From positions 186,001-250,000 of the forward strand of contig CP137864.1 of NCBI GenBank assembly GCA_034406715.1: a stretch of DNA of 64,000 nucleotides, read 5' to 3'. Each line of letters starts with the position of its first letter. Position 1 is the stretch's first letter. This document shows positions 45,201 through 56,913 of the stretch, in pieces. Source of the DNA: Rhodotorula mucilaginosa (Eukaryota; Basidiomycota; Microbotryomycetes; Sporidiobolales; Sporidiobolaceae). The notes beneath the pieces are model-generated. The model had not been told where the DNA came from. It did no database searches and was given only the letters and a program-made list of their open reading frames with translations. A program made the position numbers and the translations under genes.

Positions 45201-45343
45201 ACCTGGATCCCGGTCTCTGACGCTGGCGATGCTGCGGTCGAGGCGGTTCGGCGAGTTGCGCAAGTCGTCCGAGTGATCCACGACGACGCTGGACTTGCCA
45301 GGGACCGCGCAAGTAGGGGAAGCCGTCTACGCGTCACCAGCAT
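42231..45343 (-). CDS. AFG1: AFG1/LACE1-type mitochondrial AAA-like ATPase
   Basis: Inner-membrane-associated P-loop ATPase linked to turnover of mitochondrially encoded respiratory subunits (family knowledge). The N-terminus MLVTRRRLPLLARSLASPAS is a strong mitochondrial presequence. Walker A is GFLLTGPPGTGKSLLMD and Walker B is GWLLAFDEIQLVDIA, followed by GGVVVGTSNRVPEDLYKQGIQ, the family signature after Walker B. Further blocks include VIDLTSPTDYRL, FSFKDLCEQPLGPADYISI and VPVLPLSAKNEARRLITLLDALCE. The C-terminus after about 43060 is longer than in yeast Afg1 and rich in Glu/Gln/Arg. Several introns are present. The promoter region (45344-45763) borders the 3' end of duplicated segment copy 2. 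Confidence 0.92.
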
Positions 45344-45763
45344 GGTCCTCGTCTTTCCAACAGGGCTCTAGTCGCTTGCGCTGGAGAACCTGACTGTCAT
45401 CATCTCGAGCCGACGAAGATCTCGCGGAGAGTGGCGTTGAAGAGTGCGCGGACTTTCGCGGAGATCGAAGGGTGTATAGAGTGTGCAAAATCGTCATTTA
45501 ATATGCCGTTAAAGATTGAGGACAGTCACAGAGTCTCGTTCAGCTTCACACTTCTCCGCACTTGAGAGCCATCTCATGGCGCTCTCGAGCTGCAGCGCGG
45601 CGCTCTCGAGCTCGCATGCGAACCACTCAAGTGGTGTTTGAATACGAGTCTCTATTCCATACAACAACTATTTACAAGATGCAGAACTTATGCGCGGGAT
45701 GAAGGTCAAGTCACCAAGACGTGATGAAGGGCAAGTATGCGGAAGATGAAAGTGAGGAGGGGA
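45344..45763. promoter_or_regulatory. Region between AFG1 start and B2 stop
   Basis: About 420 bp. The B2-proximal part repeats the GTATGGAATAGAGACTC motif (about 45645-45665, complement) that marks the end of the duplicated segment. The remainder must hold the AFG1 promoter, leaving little host intergenic DNA. Confidence 0.5.
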
Positions 45764-47107
45764 TCAGACGCGGAAAGGAGGACGTCGTCGCTGCTCGATC
45801 TCGCCGTACGACTTTTGCGCTACGAGCGCAGGACCGGCGCCGCCCGGAGCGGGAGTCGGACACTGCAAAGTCGCCGACTTGATCGGTTTCGCAATCGGGA
45901 TTGGAATGCGAGACCGAGGCGCTGCGGCCGAACTCGCCAGCATAGGTGGCTTCCCAAGGCCGCGTGGAGTGCTCGCAGTCGTGGAGGTTGCGTTCTCGAG
46001 CGGGACGGCTGCGAACTTCCACGGTTCTCGTCGCGGGAATTCCGGAGCAGAGTCAGAGCAGGCGGGAGCGGAGCAGTCCGTCGGTCGAGAGACGGAAGCA
46101 ATGCAATCCGTCGTCTCCGCTTGCTGTTCCCGGCACTTGTAGGCACGGTAAGCAGGTCGGACGCCGCAGTCGAGGGTCTTGCGCAAGAGCGACTTCGACT
46201 TGCCCTTGGAACGGGCCGGCCGCTTGCGGGGCGTGGGGATGCGGCGGCAAGAAGAGGAGGAGCGGCGTAGGTAAGAGCGAGTAAGCGAGAGGTCGAAGGT
46301 GTCGACGGTGGCGTCGAGCGAGGGAGCAGAGGACAGAGCGCGAGAGTGCCACTGCGCCGGCCAACTGTACGGCCGCGCGACAAACTCGAGCGGGAGAGAC
46401 CTCACGGCTTCGCGAAGCCGAGCAAGGTGCGCTGCCTGCGGTCGCTGCTTTGCAAAGTCGTCGAGAGCGCGCGCAAGGCGGTGCATAAGGCGCTCGTTGC
46501 GGACATCCTCCCGCTCGACAAGCTTGGCCGAGTCGAGGTTGAGCTGCGACTGCTCGTACTGAATCTCGTAGATCTCTTCCGACTCGATCATGCGGATGCC
46601 GAACGCACGGACTTCGGCGGAGTCCATCGAGGCGAGACGGGAATGCTCGAGCCAAAAGTCGAGGAAGGCGACTTTGAACGCAAAAGCGCGCGATCGGATC
46701 GGCAGGCGAGTGTCGAGCTGGTCTTCCGCATCGTCGTCAGAGTCGGAGTCGAACAGATCGCTGGACGACTGCGAGAAGACGGACGACGAGTCGGAGACGG
46801 GCGGGCTCGGAGGGCACTCGAGCGAGTCCTCCTCCTCCGCCTTCTCGACGACCGGGACAGCGGGGGCGGGGTCAGAGACCGAGTTGTGCTTGTTGGTGGC
46901 ACGCGAGTTCCGGTAAAAGTTGCGGGCCGGCGTCTGCGAGGAGCGGAAAGTGGGACGACGACGAAGCTGAGTCAGCACGCGAGCTCGAGAGCGCAGAGGC
47001 TATGGAGCAAGCCAGAGACTCACCGAAGACGTGGCAGCAGGCACAAGCAGACCTTCGAGCGTGCGCAGCACGGCGCTGCAGCCAGCGAGGAACGTCGAGC
47101 CGAACAT
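45764..47107 (-). CDS. Unknown protein, family B copy B2
   Basis: Two exons, 47107-47024 and 46933-45764, join in phase 0 to 417 codons plus stop. Exon 1 is 84 nt as in B1 and B3, and the 90-nt intron is identical to that of B1. The first 85 or so residues are almost the same as B1, but after FSQSS the protein diverges strongly while keeping landmarks: FGIRMIESEEIYEIQYEQ, VEREDVRNERL, GVRPAYRAYK, PRSRIPIPIA and KSYGEIEQRRRPPFRV. Conservation of the overall layout and open frame despite this divergence argues for a translated protein under constraint. Function unknown. A diverged family A copy (A3) lies upstream on the same strand. Confidence 0.7.
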
Positions 47108-47388
47108 CTTTGCGAGTTTGCTGTGTGGCGCGGAACTGAAGAAGGGATGCTGGAGAGGAGCAGGGAGCGCCTGAGCGTATAGCCAGGGGAGGGAGCTTGT
47201 CGGTGCAAGTGAAGGAAAGGAAGGAAAGAGAGGGAGCGCTCCAGTCTTGAGCTGAGCTCGCCGTCTGATAAGCTCGAGCGTTGCCACCCCCGCGCGGCAC
47301 GCCAGCTCGCTCGGTGGCAAATCACTAGCACAACATCGATCTGGTGTGCGGTTCCGGAGCGTGTCCTGGGTAGCGGCAGCGTCCTGGA

Positions 47389-48170
47389 TCAGGCCCTCAA
47401 AATCTCGCGCTGCCTGGGCGCGTCGGCGGCGAGTAAACACGCTTCGTCACACGGCGCGTCGGCGAGATGGCGGGTCTGTGGGGTTGAAGTGGCGATAGTG
47501 GCAAATTGAGCCAGCAACATCCGGAGGGAGGCCGTAGGAGGCCCGAAGATGCTTTTGAGGTACCGCAGAGGCTGACCGGGGTCCAGCAGACCCAAGCGAG
47601 CGTCGAGGTCGCCTGCTATGCCGTATGAAGAGAAGAGATGAAGCTCCTGAGCGGTGATACTCGACCTCGTGCGGGCGGACACCCAAAAAGCGCACGTAAA
47701 AGCGGAAATAGGCGATGCCGGAGTTGGTCGTAAGAGAAAAACGGCGCGTCGTGTTGCTGAGCATGCGGCGATAAGGGTCGTTAGCCGAGTGGCAAAACAG
47801 GCTGGGTCTCCTTGCCAATTCATGTTAGAACATGTCGCATAGCGCTGCCGGATCAGCATTGCAGAGGTCGGAAGGAGAGGATTGTCGGACGAGTTGAAGG
47901 AACCGGTCAAGCAGCGTCGCCAGCGAGAACCACACGGGATGCGGAAGATGCGCTTGGCGCAGATGGCGAGGTTCGCCATGTGCTGCGAGTCTTGATCGTT
48001 CGGCGGGGCGGCGTCGTACAGGAGAGCTGCGGAAAGAGGATGGGAGTCGCGGAATCAGCTGCTGGGCGCTGGCGCGTCGTCGACGGCGAGAGGGCGCGCG
48101 TGGCAAAGATGCAATCGTAAGCGCGTTCGTGCCGCAACGGACGCGTTTTTCGGGGCGGTCAGTTGTCACG
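47389..48170 (-). pseudogene. Decayed open-frame block upstream of B2
   Basis: Counterpart of the block at 28715-29512. Here one frame stays open for 196 codons (47979-47389) and contains ITAQELHLFSS, DPGQPLRYLKSIFGPP and HLADAPCDEACLLAAD. The piece resembling the other copies' N-terminal part is partly in a different frame. Best read as the decayed remains of a gene carried with B; an F-box origin is only a guess. Confidence 0.35.
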
Positions 48171-48779
48171 GAGCACGGTGAAGGTGTAGAGTAAGGCAGA
48201 AGTACGCAGACGGACCAACAAATATGCCGACGGCTCGTGCGGACTTGGCGCGCTTCCTTCCGTGCAAAAGTCGCTCTCGCTGGCTACAACGTCGCCGGAT
48301 TTGCTTCCGAGGCAAATCCGCTCTATTCAGCATGAAGCCGAACTTTTCGGAGAGCTACCAAGAGATTGAGCCGTCCGGCAGAACGACTAGAGATAGCAGG
48401 ACTCTTCAGTGAAGCTGATGTACGGACGGAAAGAAAGAACAACATGCCGAAAGAACAGGTTGACTGGCTGCTGTAGGCCCGCTGTGTTTGGCTAGCAACT
48501 TGGGTCTACGCAGACTAAGCTTGCACACCTTGTTTGGCCTTCTGAGACCTCTTCAGTACCAGTGCCTTTGCAGCGTGCCCGTCCTCTGCACTTGAGAAGG
48601 CTCCGCCACACAACGCGACCCTCCTCTCTATGGACAACAGTGCACAAACCGCACTTCAGTTGGATCGCGTAGGATGAATCACAGTGAGTGAGGATGCCAG
48701 GGATCCGGGCTCAAGCCCACCATCAGTGCGCATTTTCCGTGCTGCGGAACGTGATTGTGTCATCTGCACATTTGCCAGT

Positions 48780-50223
48780 TCACAGTTCGGGAAATCTCTG
48801 GACAAGGAATAATACACAATGATGAGTTAAGCAGAACTTGAGGACTGGAAGGTTTGCACAGATTGGGCAGGGGGACGAGCGACAGGCAAGAAATTCCGGC
48901 TTCGGGTGATCTTGTTTTTCCGTTTCGTGCCAGAGCGGGAGATCTTGGAAAACAAGGCGCAACTGAAGGGCAGGGGGTTGCTGTACCTGCTCCTGCTTCT
49001 GTATGGTGCAGATGAGGACCGCACGGTGCAGACCTTTTGGGGAAGACAAGCCCGTTGGTTCCTTCTCGCTGATGCGACTCGCTGCTAGATCGGCGGGTTC
49101 CTGCAGGGTGACTGTGTAGTCACATAACAGTGCGTCTGCCAGCTGGCCCCTTGCTGAAGGGTGAACATACACAGTCAGGTGCCATCTGAAAGGGAGACGA
49201 AAGCAAAGGAGGCGAGCAAACTCACTGTCAAGGGAGAATATACACCCTTTTCCGTTGGCGACATTCTCCTCCGCAGCACATGTGACAAAGCCATAGGTGC
49301 AGTATGAGCGAGGAAACCGAATGCCGCTCCGTATCCTATCCGACCGCTTTCGGGAGATCACCGCCTCAAGAAAGCAGGGTGCGGCCACTTCAATTGTAGG
49401 TTCAACATTGTTTATGCCGGCGACCATAGGTTGCCAGCGGGGTTTGCGCCGGTGGTTCAGACGTTTGACCCACCCGGCGTGAATCTTGAGTGGCCGAATG
49501 TAAATGTCAAGCGTTTCCGTCGTTCCTGGGCAGATGAGTGGATCATGTCAGCCCAAGAAAGCTCCGGAGCACATCATTGGCTGGACTCAGCATGCCTTCT
49601 TCTGCTGAATACTCTTGCACCGGTTTCCCAACAATGTGAGGCAGAACCAACTCAGTCGGAAAGTGGAGAGACGGGGGATCCTTAAGCTTTTCCAGACTCT
49701 TGTTCAGTGGTTCCTGAAGGTAGTTGATCTGCATGAACTCTCGGACCGCGCCCGTGATGAGCGGTTTGAGCGCCTCGAATGGCACGCCGGACGCCTTCGA
49801 CTACAATGCAAAAGAGTAACAGTGCGGCGTCAAAAAGGAAGGAAAGCTTGCAAAATACGTGCGAGCGGGTACGCACATGGACATACGTCTGGTAAAAGTT
49901 ATGGAAAACCTCTTAGTAAAAGGCCTCATGCCCCTCTGGCGGTGTGGGGTTGAGGAGCTGCACAAAAGGTAAGAATTTGCCGGATGACTCGACGGAGACG
50001 GGAGATCACGAACCGGAAAGTGGTCTGAGGGTTGTGCTGCGATTTTCTCCTGTTCTTGCTTGGTAGGCCGTTCAGGGGCAAATACGCCTGGAGGCGGCTG
50101 TCTGTTCCTGTGCGGAGTAGGGTGCCCTGTCATCGGCGCGAATTGGGCAGGCGTCCCTGCCAGGTCATACGGCAAGTATGCAGCAGAGTTCCCAGCCTGA
50201 TGGGGGTGTAGGTATAGATCCAT
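48780..50223 (-). pseudogene. Diverged, probably broken family A copy A3
   Basis: Most diverged member of family A. Recognisable blocks in order: EVFHNFYQT, ASGVPFEALKPLITGAVREF, LPHIVGKPVQEYS, LDIYIRPLKIHAGWVKR, VAAPCFLEAVI, and LQLRLVFQDLPLWHE. A longer N-terminus (MDLYLHPHQAGN start at 50223) is Pro-rich and unlike the other copies. The exon 2 counterpart carries an in-frame stop, and the GTG block at the exon 3 end is not conserved, so the five-exon gene cannot be assembled as in A1 or A4. It still precedes a B gene on the same strand, so the A-B order predates its decay. Confidence 0.6.
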
Positions 50224-50556
50224 AGCTCCAAGCAATGTAGGGAATGAAGCGTGCCACAGGAAGGAAACCAAGGAAAGGAAGGAACGCGCCGCGCTGACTG
50301 AGCGTGGTCTGCCAACAGCTTCGGAAGCAAGAAAGGAGGTTCGTGCGCGCAGTAACTCGCAAGCGCCTTTCTCATGCGGCAGCACAGCCCGTGAAGCGCT
50401 CGATGTCAGCAGAATGTAGCGAATAAGCCAATTGTCGGTGCCTCGGTTTGGCTCGGTACAAAAAGCGCTGTCTCCGCGGAAATCCGGGTGATTTCGATCG
50501 GGCGCGGAACGAAGAAGCAAGGGTCGTCGGCAAGCTGCGCATAGCCAGGCTTAGGC
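50224..50556. promoter_or_regulatory. Divergent region between A3 and GatA
   Basis: About 330 bp between two divergent starts, so it should include the GatA promoter. No exon recognised. Confidence 0.4.
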
Positions 50557-52727
50557 ATGAGCGGGAGCAGTGCGGCGAGATCGACGGCACGGCGGCTGCC
50601 TGCTCGGATCGCCCGTCAGTTTGCGCGGGCAGAAGAGCTGAACCCGCGGGTGAACGCCTTCACGCATTTGTACTCGGCACAAGGTGAGGCGATCCGGCGC
50701 GCCGGGAGTCTAGCAGGAGCTGACTCGAAGAGCGTACAGATGCAGCGGCGCAACCGCATTCGGGCGCACAGACTGGCGCGTTGGACGGGGTCAGCGTCGG
50801 TGTCAAAGACTTGTTCGCGACTGCAGATGAGGCGCCAACGACTTGCGCTTCCAGGACTCTGCGAGGTGAGCATCCAGTGCGGAGTAGGTGTACCTTTAAG
50901 CTCTGAGCCGAACGCTGACCGCCACCTCCGGATCCGCTGCTGCGCAGAGTACCGCTCTCCTTTCGATGCAACGGTTGTGCAGAAGCTCCGAAGAGCCGGC
51001 GCCGTCCTGACCGGCAAGACCAACATGGACGAGTTCGGTATGGGGTGCGTCTGATCCCCTCCTCTCATGAACGGCGGAAAATGCATTGCAAACTAACCAA
51101 TCTCGGGCACCCATCGCAGGTCCGCCAACGTCCATTCAGATTTCGGACCAGTCATCAACCCTGCCGGACCTTCCGGAGTCGATGCCTCGCTGTCATTACC
51201 CGAAGACAAGCAGAGAGTAGCAGGCGGGAGTTCGGGTGGCAGTGCGGCGGCCGTGGCTTGCGGTCTTTGCGACGTGTGCGTTTCGGTTTCCGTCGCTTTC
51301 CTCTCCGTGCCTTCACAAAGCGCGCAGTCATGTTGCTGATGAACGGAATCTCTATGACAGTGCCATCGCCTCTGATACGGGCGGCTCGACTCGGCTTCCA
51401 GCTTCGTATTGCGGCGTCTACGGGTTCAAACCCTCGTACGGCCTCTTGTCTCGGTACGGCATGGTCGCCTACGCGAGCAGTCTCGACACCGTCGGACTTG
51501 TCTCCCGAGAGGCAGAACTGCTAGACAGAACCTTTGGTAGGCTCTCGCATGCCCAGCGTGCCACATAGTCGGAGACGGGTACTGATTCATTTCGAATATT
51601 TCGAGCACGACAGCCGCGCTCGAGGGGTTTGAACCAAAGGATCCGACCTCAATCCCCGTCGCGCCGAGGAAACGCGCAGAATCCGCGCTCGCCGACTTGC
51701 TGGCTCAAACAGCTTCCCCCGACGCCGAGCGGCCGCTCGAAGGCGTTCGGATAGGTGTCCCAGCCGTGCGCCGCCGCCGCTTCTTGACCGTGCGGACCAT
51801 CAAGCCCGAAGCTGACGCTCCACCGTTGCATACAGGACCTGATCCCACAATCTACGCTCGACTCTCCCTCCCTTCTCGGTCCATTCCGCTCGTTCCTTGC
51901 TTCCCTCCGTACCCTTGGCGCATCGATCACCTCCGTTCGCCTCCCTTCTGCCCCTCTAGGCCTCTCCGCTTACTACGTCCTCGCCTCCGCCGAAGCGAGC
52001 TCCAACCTGGCGAGGTACGACGGTGTTCAGTATGGGTTCCGGGCGCCAAAGGACGACGGACGGGAGGGCAAGGCAGATGTGGCGAGAAAGGAGGCGCTGT
52101 ATGCGAGGACGAGGAGTGCTGGGTTTGGCAAGGAGGTCAAGAAGCGGATTTTGCTTGGCACCTTTGCCCTGAGTGCAGAGTGAGTGTCTCTCTCTGGTGT
52201 TTGTATTGGCGACAGGCGTCGGAAGCTAATCCACTGTTTCCGCCTGGGTGTCTCTCTCTTCAACCGACAGCGCGTTCGACAATTACTACCTCCAAGCGCA
52301 ACGAGTTCGCCGAATGGTACAACTCGAACTCGACAGTCTCTTCCGAGTCGAGAACCCGCTCTCGAACGCGCCGGACCACGTCGACCGGACCGCTGGAGTC
52401 GATTTCCTCGTCCACCCCTCTGCGCTGTCGACCGCTCCGCTTCTCTCGTCCGCCCTCGGACGGACCACCGCCGCTTCCTCCTCCTTGCCATCTCAAGAGC
52501 CCACCACTTCGAAGAACGCCTACCTCCAAGACCTGTTGACCGTTCCCGCTTCGCTCGCGGGACTTCCGGCGCTCTCGCTCCCTGCCGGTCGGGACGCACA
52601 CGACGGCTGGCCCGTCGGTGTCACGGTGATGGGACAGTGGGGGTCAGATCGCGCGGTGTTGCAAGTTGCGCGGCGGTGGGAAGAGTTGCGGAACCGGCGA
52701 GGCGAGTGGCGGCCGGAAGAAGAGTGA
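50557..52727 (+). CDS. HER2: Mitochondrial glutamyl-tRNA(Gln) amidotransferase subunit A (GatA/HER2)
   Basis: Catalytic amidase subunit of the mitochondrial GatFAB-type complex, which converts Glu-tRNA(Gln) to Gln-tRNA(Gln) using ammonia from glutamine. The amidase-signature triad is visible: Lys in [19 protein letters not shown], the cis-Ser in [16 protein letters not shown], and the nucleophile Ser in [20 protein letters not shown]. Also present are [28 protein letters not shown] and, late, [20 protein letters not shown]. The Arg-rich start [20 protein letters not shown] suits mitochondrial import. Several introns; the first joins YSAQ to an exon beginning near 50743. The region coding [24 protein letters not shown] is typical of GatA. 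Confidence 0.93.
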
Positions 52728-53126
52728 TTTGGAGTGACTCGAAGGTGATGCAAACCAGCGCGGAACTTTGTCGGAGCAGTCGGATTTACTTGAGAGAGAT
52801 CGTGCTGCTCTACTTGGACAGTTAACCGGCTGTACTTGCGATATATGCGAGTGATCGAACTCAGCCCGTCATCGAGTCTCTCTCTTCGCCTTTAGCCGCA
52901 TCTCGTCAGCCGCTGCGTGTGCCGTCTGCGTGCAGTCTGTGCAGCTGTGAATAAAACCGACTGTGCGACTGTCTTCGCTACTCGCAGGCTGGCCGCCAAC
53001 AGCTCGCCGTCACTCGACGTTGACTTGCACGTTCGCCCTCCCGCATCACTTTTCACGACCCGTCGACCAGAGCAGCTGTTGCCGACCCACGCCCAAAGCC
53101 TGCAGCATTAAAGAGAGGCGACCGAG
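52728..53126. other. Intergenic region between GatA and EFR3
   Basis: About 400 bp. Terminator of GatA and promoter of EFR3; no gene, tRNA or repeat seen. Confidence 0.45.
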
Positions 53127-56100
53127 ATGGGCGTCCTTCCGACTCCGAACCACCTCGCGTTGATACGAGACTGCTACCCGCCCCACAACAGCACCAATAG
53201 CGAGTCGGAGCTGCCGCGTCCAGTCTCGAATGCAGTCTCCAAGCTCGCCTTCTACGCCGTCAACCGACCCGCCAAGCTACCCAAAGTCGTCGCCGCCTTG
53301 ACCGACCGCGCAGCCAGAGCCACGGGCGGAACTCCCGTCCCGACCTCCTCCTCCTCCTCCTCGACAGCGCACGCACACCCCGTCAAGAACCGAATCGAGC
53401 TCGCCGTCACATGCGAGATCTTTAGGACCCTCGTCATCGAATGCGCAGAGAGCGGGAACCAAGGCAGCGCAGAACTCGTCAAGAGCGCCTTGGCCGAACC
53501 TGCCCTCTCGGTCGCCGACATGGCCCTCGGCGGCGGCGGCGGCGGCGGGGGCGCGGGTGCAGCAAAAAACGCGCGAGATGCAAATACTCGGCCCGCCTCG
53601 CCGACTCTGCGACGCCCAGATGCGGAACTCGAAGCCCGAGGAGCGAGCCTGGTCAGTTCTCTTTGGCCCGCTTTTGTGCGAATCCGCTACTACGATATGG
53701 CTTACGACTATATGCATACAGTTTCACGCTGTCGCGACCATGACAACACCTCCGTTCTTCGGGTTCGGTCTCGCCGCGCGGCAATATCAGCGATGTTTGG
53801 CGACCTTGTCTGCTCGAGTGCAGTTGACCGGCGCAGCAGATCACACCGAGTACGTCTCGCAATTCGATTTCAATGCGGCGCCACACTGACACATCAATAA
53901 GGATACACAGCTCGCGGTATGTCGCGCTCAAGGCGCTCGAAGGCGCCGCACGATCAGACATCATGTTTGCGACCGGGAGCGATTTCGATCGACAGGTCGG
54001 CCAAGTCGCCCCCGCTCTCTTCTGCACTTGCCTCGCTAGCTCGCCATCCGAACTCGAAGACAGGTGAGTCCGGCTCGGAGAAAAGATTTCTTGTCGGGGG
54101 GGAGCGTGCTGCTCTGGCGGCGGGTACCTGTGTCTGATCTTCCGGCAGTCTCGACAGGTTGCTCGAGTCAGACTCGCTTTCGCCCCTTCCTCCCTCGCTC
54201 CGCTCCCGCAAAGCGGCCCCCATCTCCCCACCATCCTCCTCGCCCTCTGACGACTCGACTTCCTCGAAAGCGCCGCCCCCGGTCTCTCAAGTCGCCGTCT
54301 ACAGTCTCGCCCACCTCTCGCGGCACTCGACCGTCCCGCAACTCCTCGTCATTCACTCCAACTTTCTCTCGTACCTCGAAGAGCACGCCTCTGCTCCGTT
54401 GACGAGATCTCCGGACGACGTCGCCTCGGAGTCCTCCAGCAGAGGAGGACCCGCAGCACCCGCGATCGCAAAGACCCTCCTCACGGCGGCGCCGGAACCG
54501 CATCGCAGTCCCGCCCTGAGTTGGTGGGCCGACCGCGCAGCCGAATCGACCGATCCGGGACGGACGATCGCCTTGCTCGAGATCCTGCAACACCTCGTCG
54601 TCGGACTCGCCGCGCCTGCGAGTCCGCAAAAGGGGAAAGCCGACGACAAGACCGCTCATCATCGCCCCGTCTCGTTGAATGCGAGTGGGATCCTCAATAC
54701 CCTGGCCGAGATGGTCGTTGTGCGGAGCTCGCTTGCCGAATCTGCATCCGATCCCGTCGTCGACGCGATCTACTCGACCCTCGCCGCCCTCGTCGAGACG
54801 AGCGACCGGATCGGCTACCCCTCCCAGTTGGACGACCTCGCAAGCGAGACGATCACGCTCCTTGCCGCGCTGAGTCAGGCGGACGAGCACGAGTTCCCCG
54901 TTGAGGAGTTCCGGATCGAGCGCTTGACGGCGGGAATGGACGGGGCCGCAAAGGCGAGAGCGAGGGGACGGTTATTGGTCATCCTCAAGATGCTCGTTGA
55001 GCCTGCACGTGCCGCTGGCGTCGCCGCTTCGATTGCAACTCGGATCGACCAGCAGCTCGAAGAACCGATTCAGACGACGGTCCCCTCGACGCTTGAGCCG
55101 CGACCAGCCGTCGCCGACAACTCCGTCGGAGCTTCCCGTAGCTCACCGCCTCCTTCTTCTTCCGGAGCGGACGTGCCGAAGCAAGATACCGTCGTCCCTC
55201 AAGAGGGTGCAGCGACGACGACGGCGGCGGCGGCGGTAACTGCCGTTCCGGGCCTCCCGCTCGGTGCACCAATCGAGCGGGGACAGGCAGGGGTGGTCGA
55301 GACGGCTGAATCTAGCGCCGCAACGAACCAGCAAGCGGAGGAAGAGGGCGCCCAGGATCCCGCGCAGCCGATCTTCCTCGTCCATCCGCCTTCGAGTGGA
55401 CACCTTGACTCGATCGCCACCGGCGGCGGCGGCGGCAGGAGCGACGGCGCCGAAACGCACGCGACCACGCCGCTCTCTTCTGATCGCGCCGCTGACGCGC
55501 ACACCCACGCCCACGCCCTCTCGCCTTATACCGTCTCTCGCTCGCTCTTCCTCCTCTCTGATTCGTATCCACCTATCCGGTCCGCGTATCTCGAGTTCCT
55601 GATCACTTTCCTGCGACAACTCTCGAGTCGGACGACAGAGGAAGAAGCCAACAAGGCCGCCGAGACGGACGCGTTCTGGCGCAAGTTTGCGGTCGAGTTT
55701 CACGCTGCCGCCGGCACCGCCACCGCCACCGCCACCGCCACATCCCCTGCAGAGGAGACGGAGATGATTCGACTGGCAGAGGCGGCTTTTTCGATCCAGT
55801 CCGGCTCGGCATTACTCGCATGTTTGCCAATGTTGCTCTCGCAATTGCAGGCGCCGACGGCCTCGGGGGGGCCAACGATCGCAAAACACGCTCTCTCGAC
55901 GCTCGCTCGTACTTGGCATGTCAAAATTCCGGCGACTACAGCGGACGTCGTGGTCGATGCGTTTGCGAGCGACGCGGGCGTCCAGGCGGCGACGAGGCGG
56001 GATCGGGCGCAGTTGGTCGAGATGCTCTCGACGCGGTGGGTTTATGGTTCGGCACGACTAGCTGGTGAGTCTACAAGCTTGCTACAATATACACCATATT

Positions 56101-56757
56101 TGTGCTGCGTGGAGCTGAGCTGATCCGCCCTGTTCAAATACCGCCTCGAACAACACAGCTGCGAGTTCGCTCTCGCCGTACTTGACGGGCGCTCCGCCCG
56201 CTCGGTCGCTCGTCCAGCTCGGGATCTCTCGCTCGCGGGCGGGTTCGACCCTGCGCTTGTCATCGGCGTCGGCATCAGCGTCGGCGGCTGCATCTGCGCC
56301 TCGGACGCCGCCTTCGCTCGCGCGCAGTGGGAGCGGCGGCAGTGGTCACGGTCACGGCAACGGGCATGCGCCAGGCGATGCGGCGCACGCCTATAGTGCG
56401 AGTGGGGGTCTATCCAAAGGGACACCGACTACGAGGACGAGTCTGGACTCGTCGTTGTCGCCGTCGGCGTACCTCGCTCGGCGGCTTCGGCAACAGACTC
56501 CGTCGTTGGCGGACCTTCAAGCTGCCGCCGCCACTTCACCGGTACACGACAGCGCTAGCTCTGCCGCCCCTGGGAATGGATCTCCCCGACAGCAAAGCAG
56601 CGTGGTCTCGAGTCTGGTCGGGGCGGAGAGCGCGCTGTTGGGAAGCAGCAGAGTGGGGGAAGAGGATCAGCGGTCGACCTCGAGGCGGACGGGGAGGGAA
56701 TCGGTCGAGAGTTTGTTGGAGCGGGTGGGACGGCGGCCTGCTCGACGGGGAGTGTAG
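53127..56757 (+). CDS. EFR3: EFR3-like plasma-membrane scaffold for PI 4-kinase
   Basis: Efr3 anchors the Stt4/PI4KA complex (with Ypp1/TTC7) at the plasma membrane to make PtdIns4P. The N-terminus (ALIRDCYPPHN, NAVSKLAFYAVNRPAKLPKVV) matches the Efr3 opening, followed by ELAVTCEIFRTLVIEC and the helical-repeat body: FFGFGLAARQYQRCLATLSAR, RYVALKALEGAARSDI, QVAVYSLAHLSRHSTVPQL. The C-terminal half is long and low-complexity, with Ser/Ala-rich tracts, Ala-Thr repeats at about 55710-55742 and Gly-His repeats near 56350, and ends ERVGRRPARRGV. Basic residues near the N-terminus could serve membrane binding as in yeast Efr3. About five exons; boundaries near 53650-53710, 53850-53910, 54063-54148 and 56065-56155 are by eye. 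Identification rests mainly on the N-terminal third. Confidence 0.8.
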
Positions 56758-56913
56758 TGATGAGGGGTGTGTGCAATTGTCCGGGATTGTCCGGGATCAA
56801 CTGCGATCTCCGTTTCGGCACCCAGTTGCCGGGCAGCAAGAAGCGTCGTCTTCTCTTCGTGTCTCTCTCTCTCTCTCTTTTCCTCTTCAATTTCCGTGCA
56901 TCTTGTGCGGGAC

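Larger units (their letters stand above)
45636..48660 (-). repeat. Duplicated segment, copy 2 (contains B2)
   Basis: Inverted copy of the segment at 28250-31265. At the outer end CTTGAGAAGGCTCCGC (48591-48606) is the complement of 28293-28308; at the inner end the GTATGGAATAGAGACTC motif is shared. Similarity is uneven: near-identical from about 47600 to 46750, much lower through the rest of the B coding region. Confidence 0.8.

Noticed and set aside
55700-55745. Short tandem repeat in EFR3 as a CRISPR-like or regulatory array
   Set aside because: It is an in-frame simple repeat coding Ala-Thr within a low-complexity region; no unique spacers.
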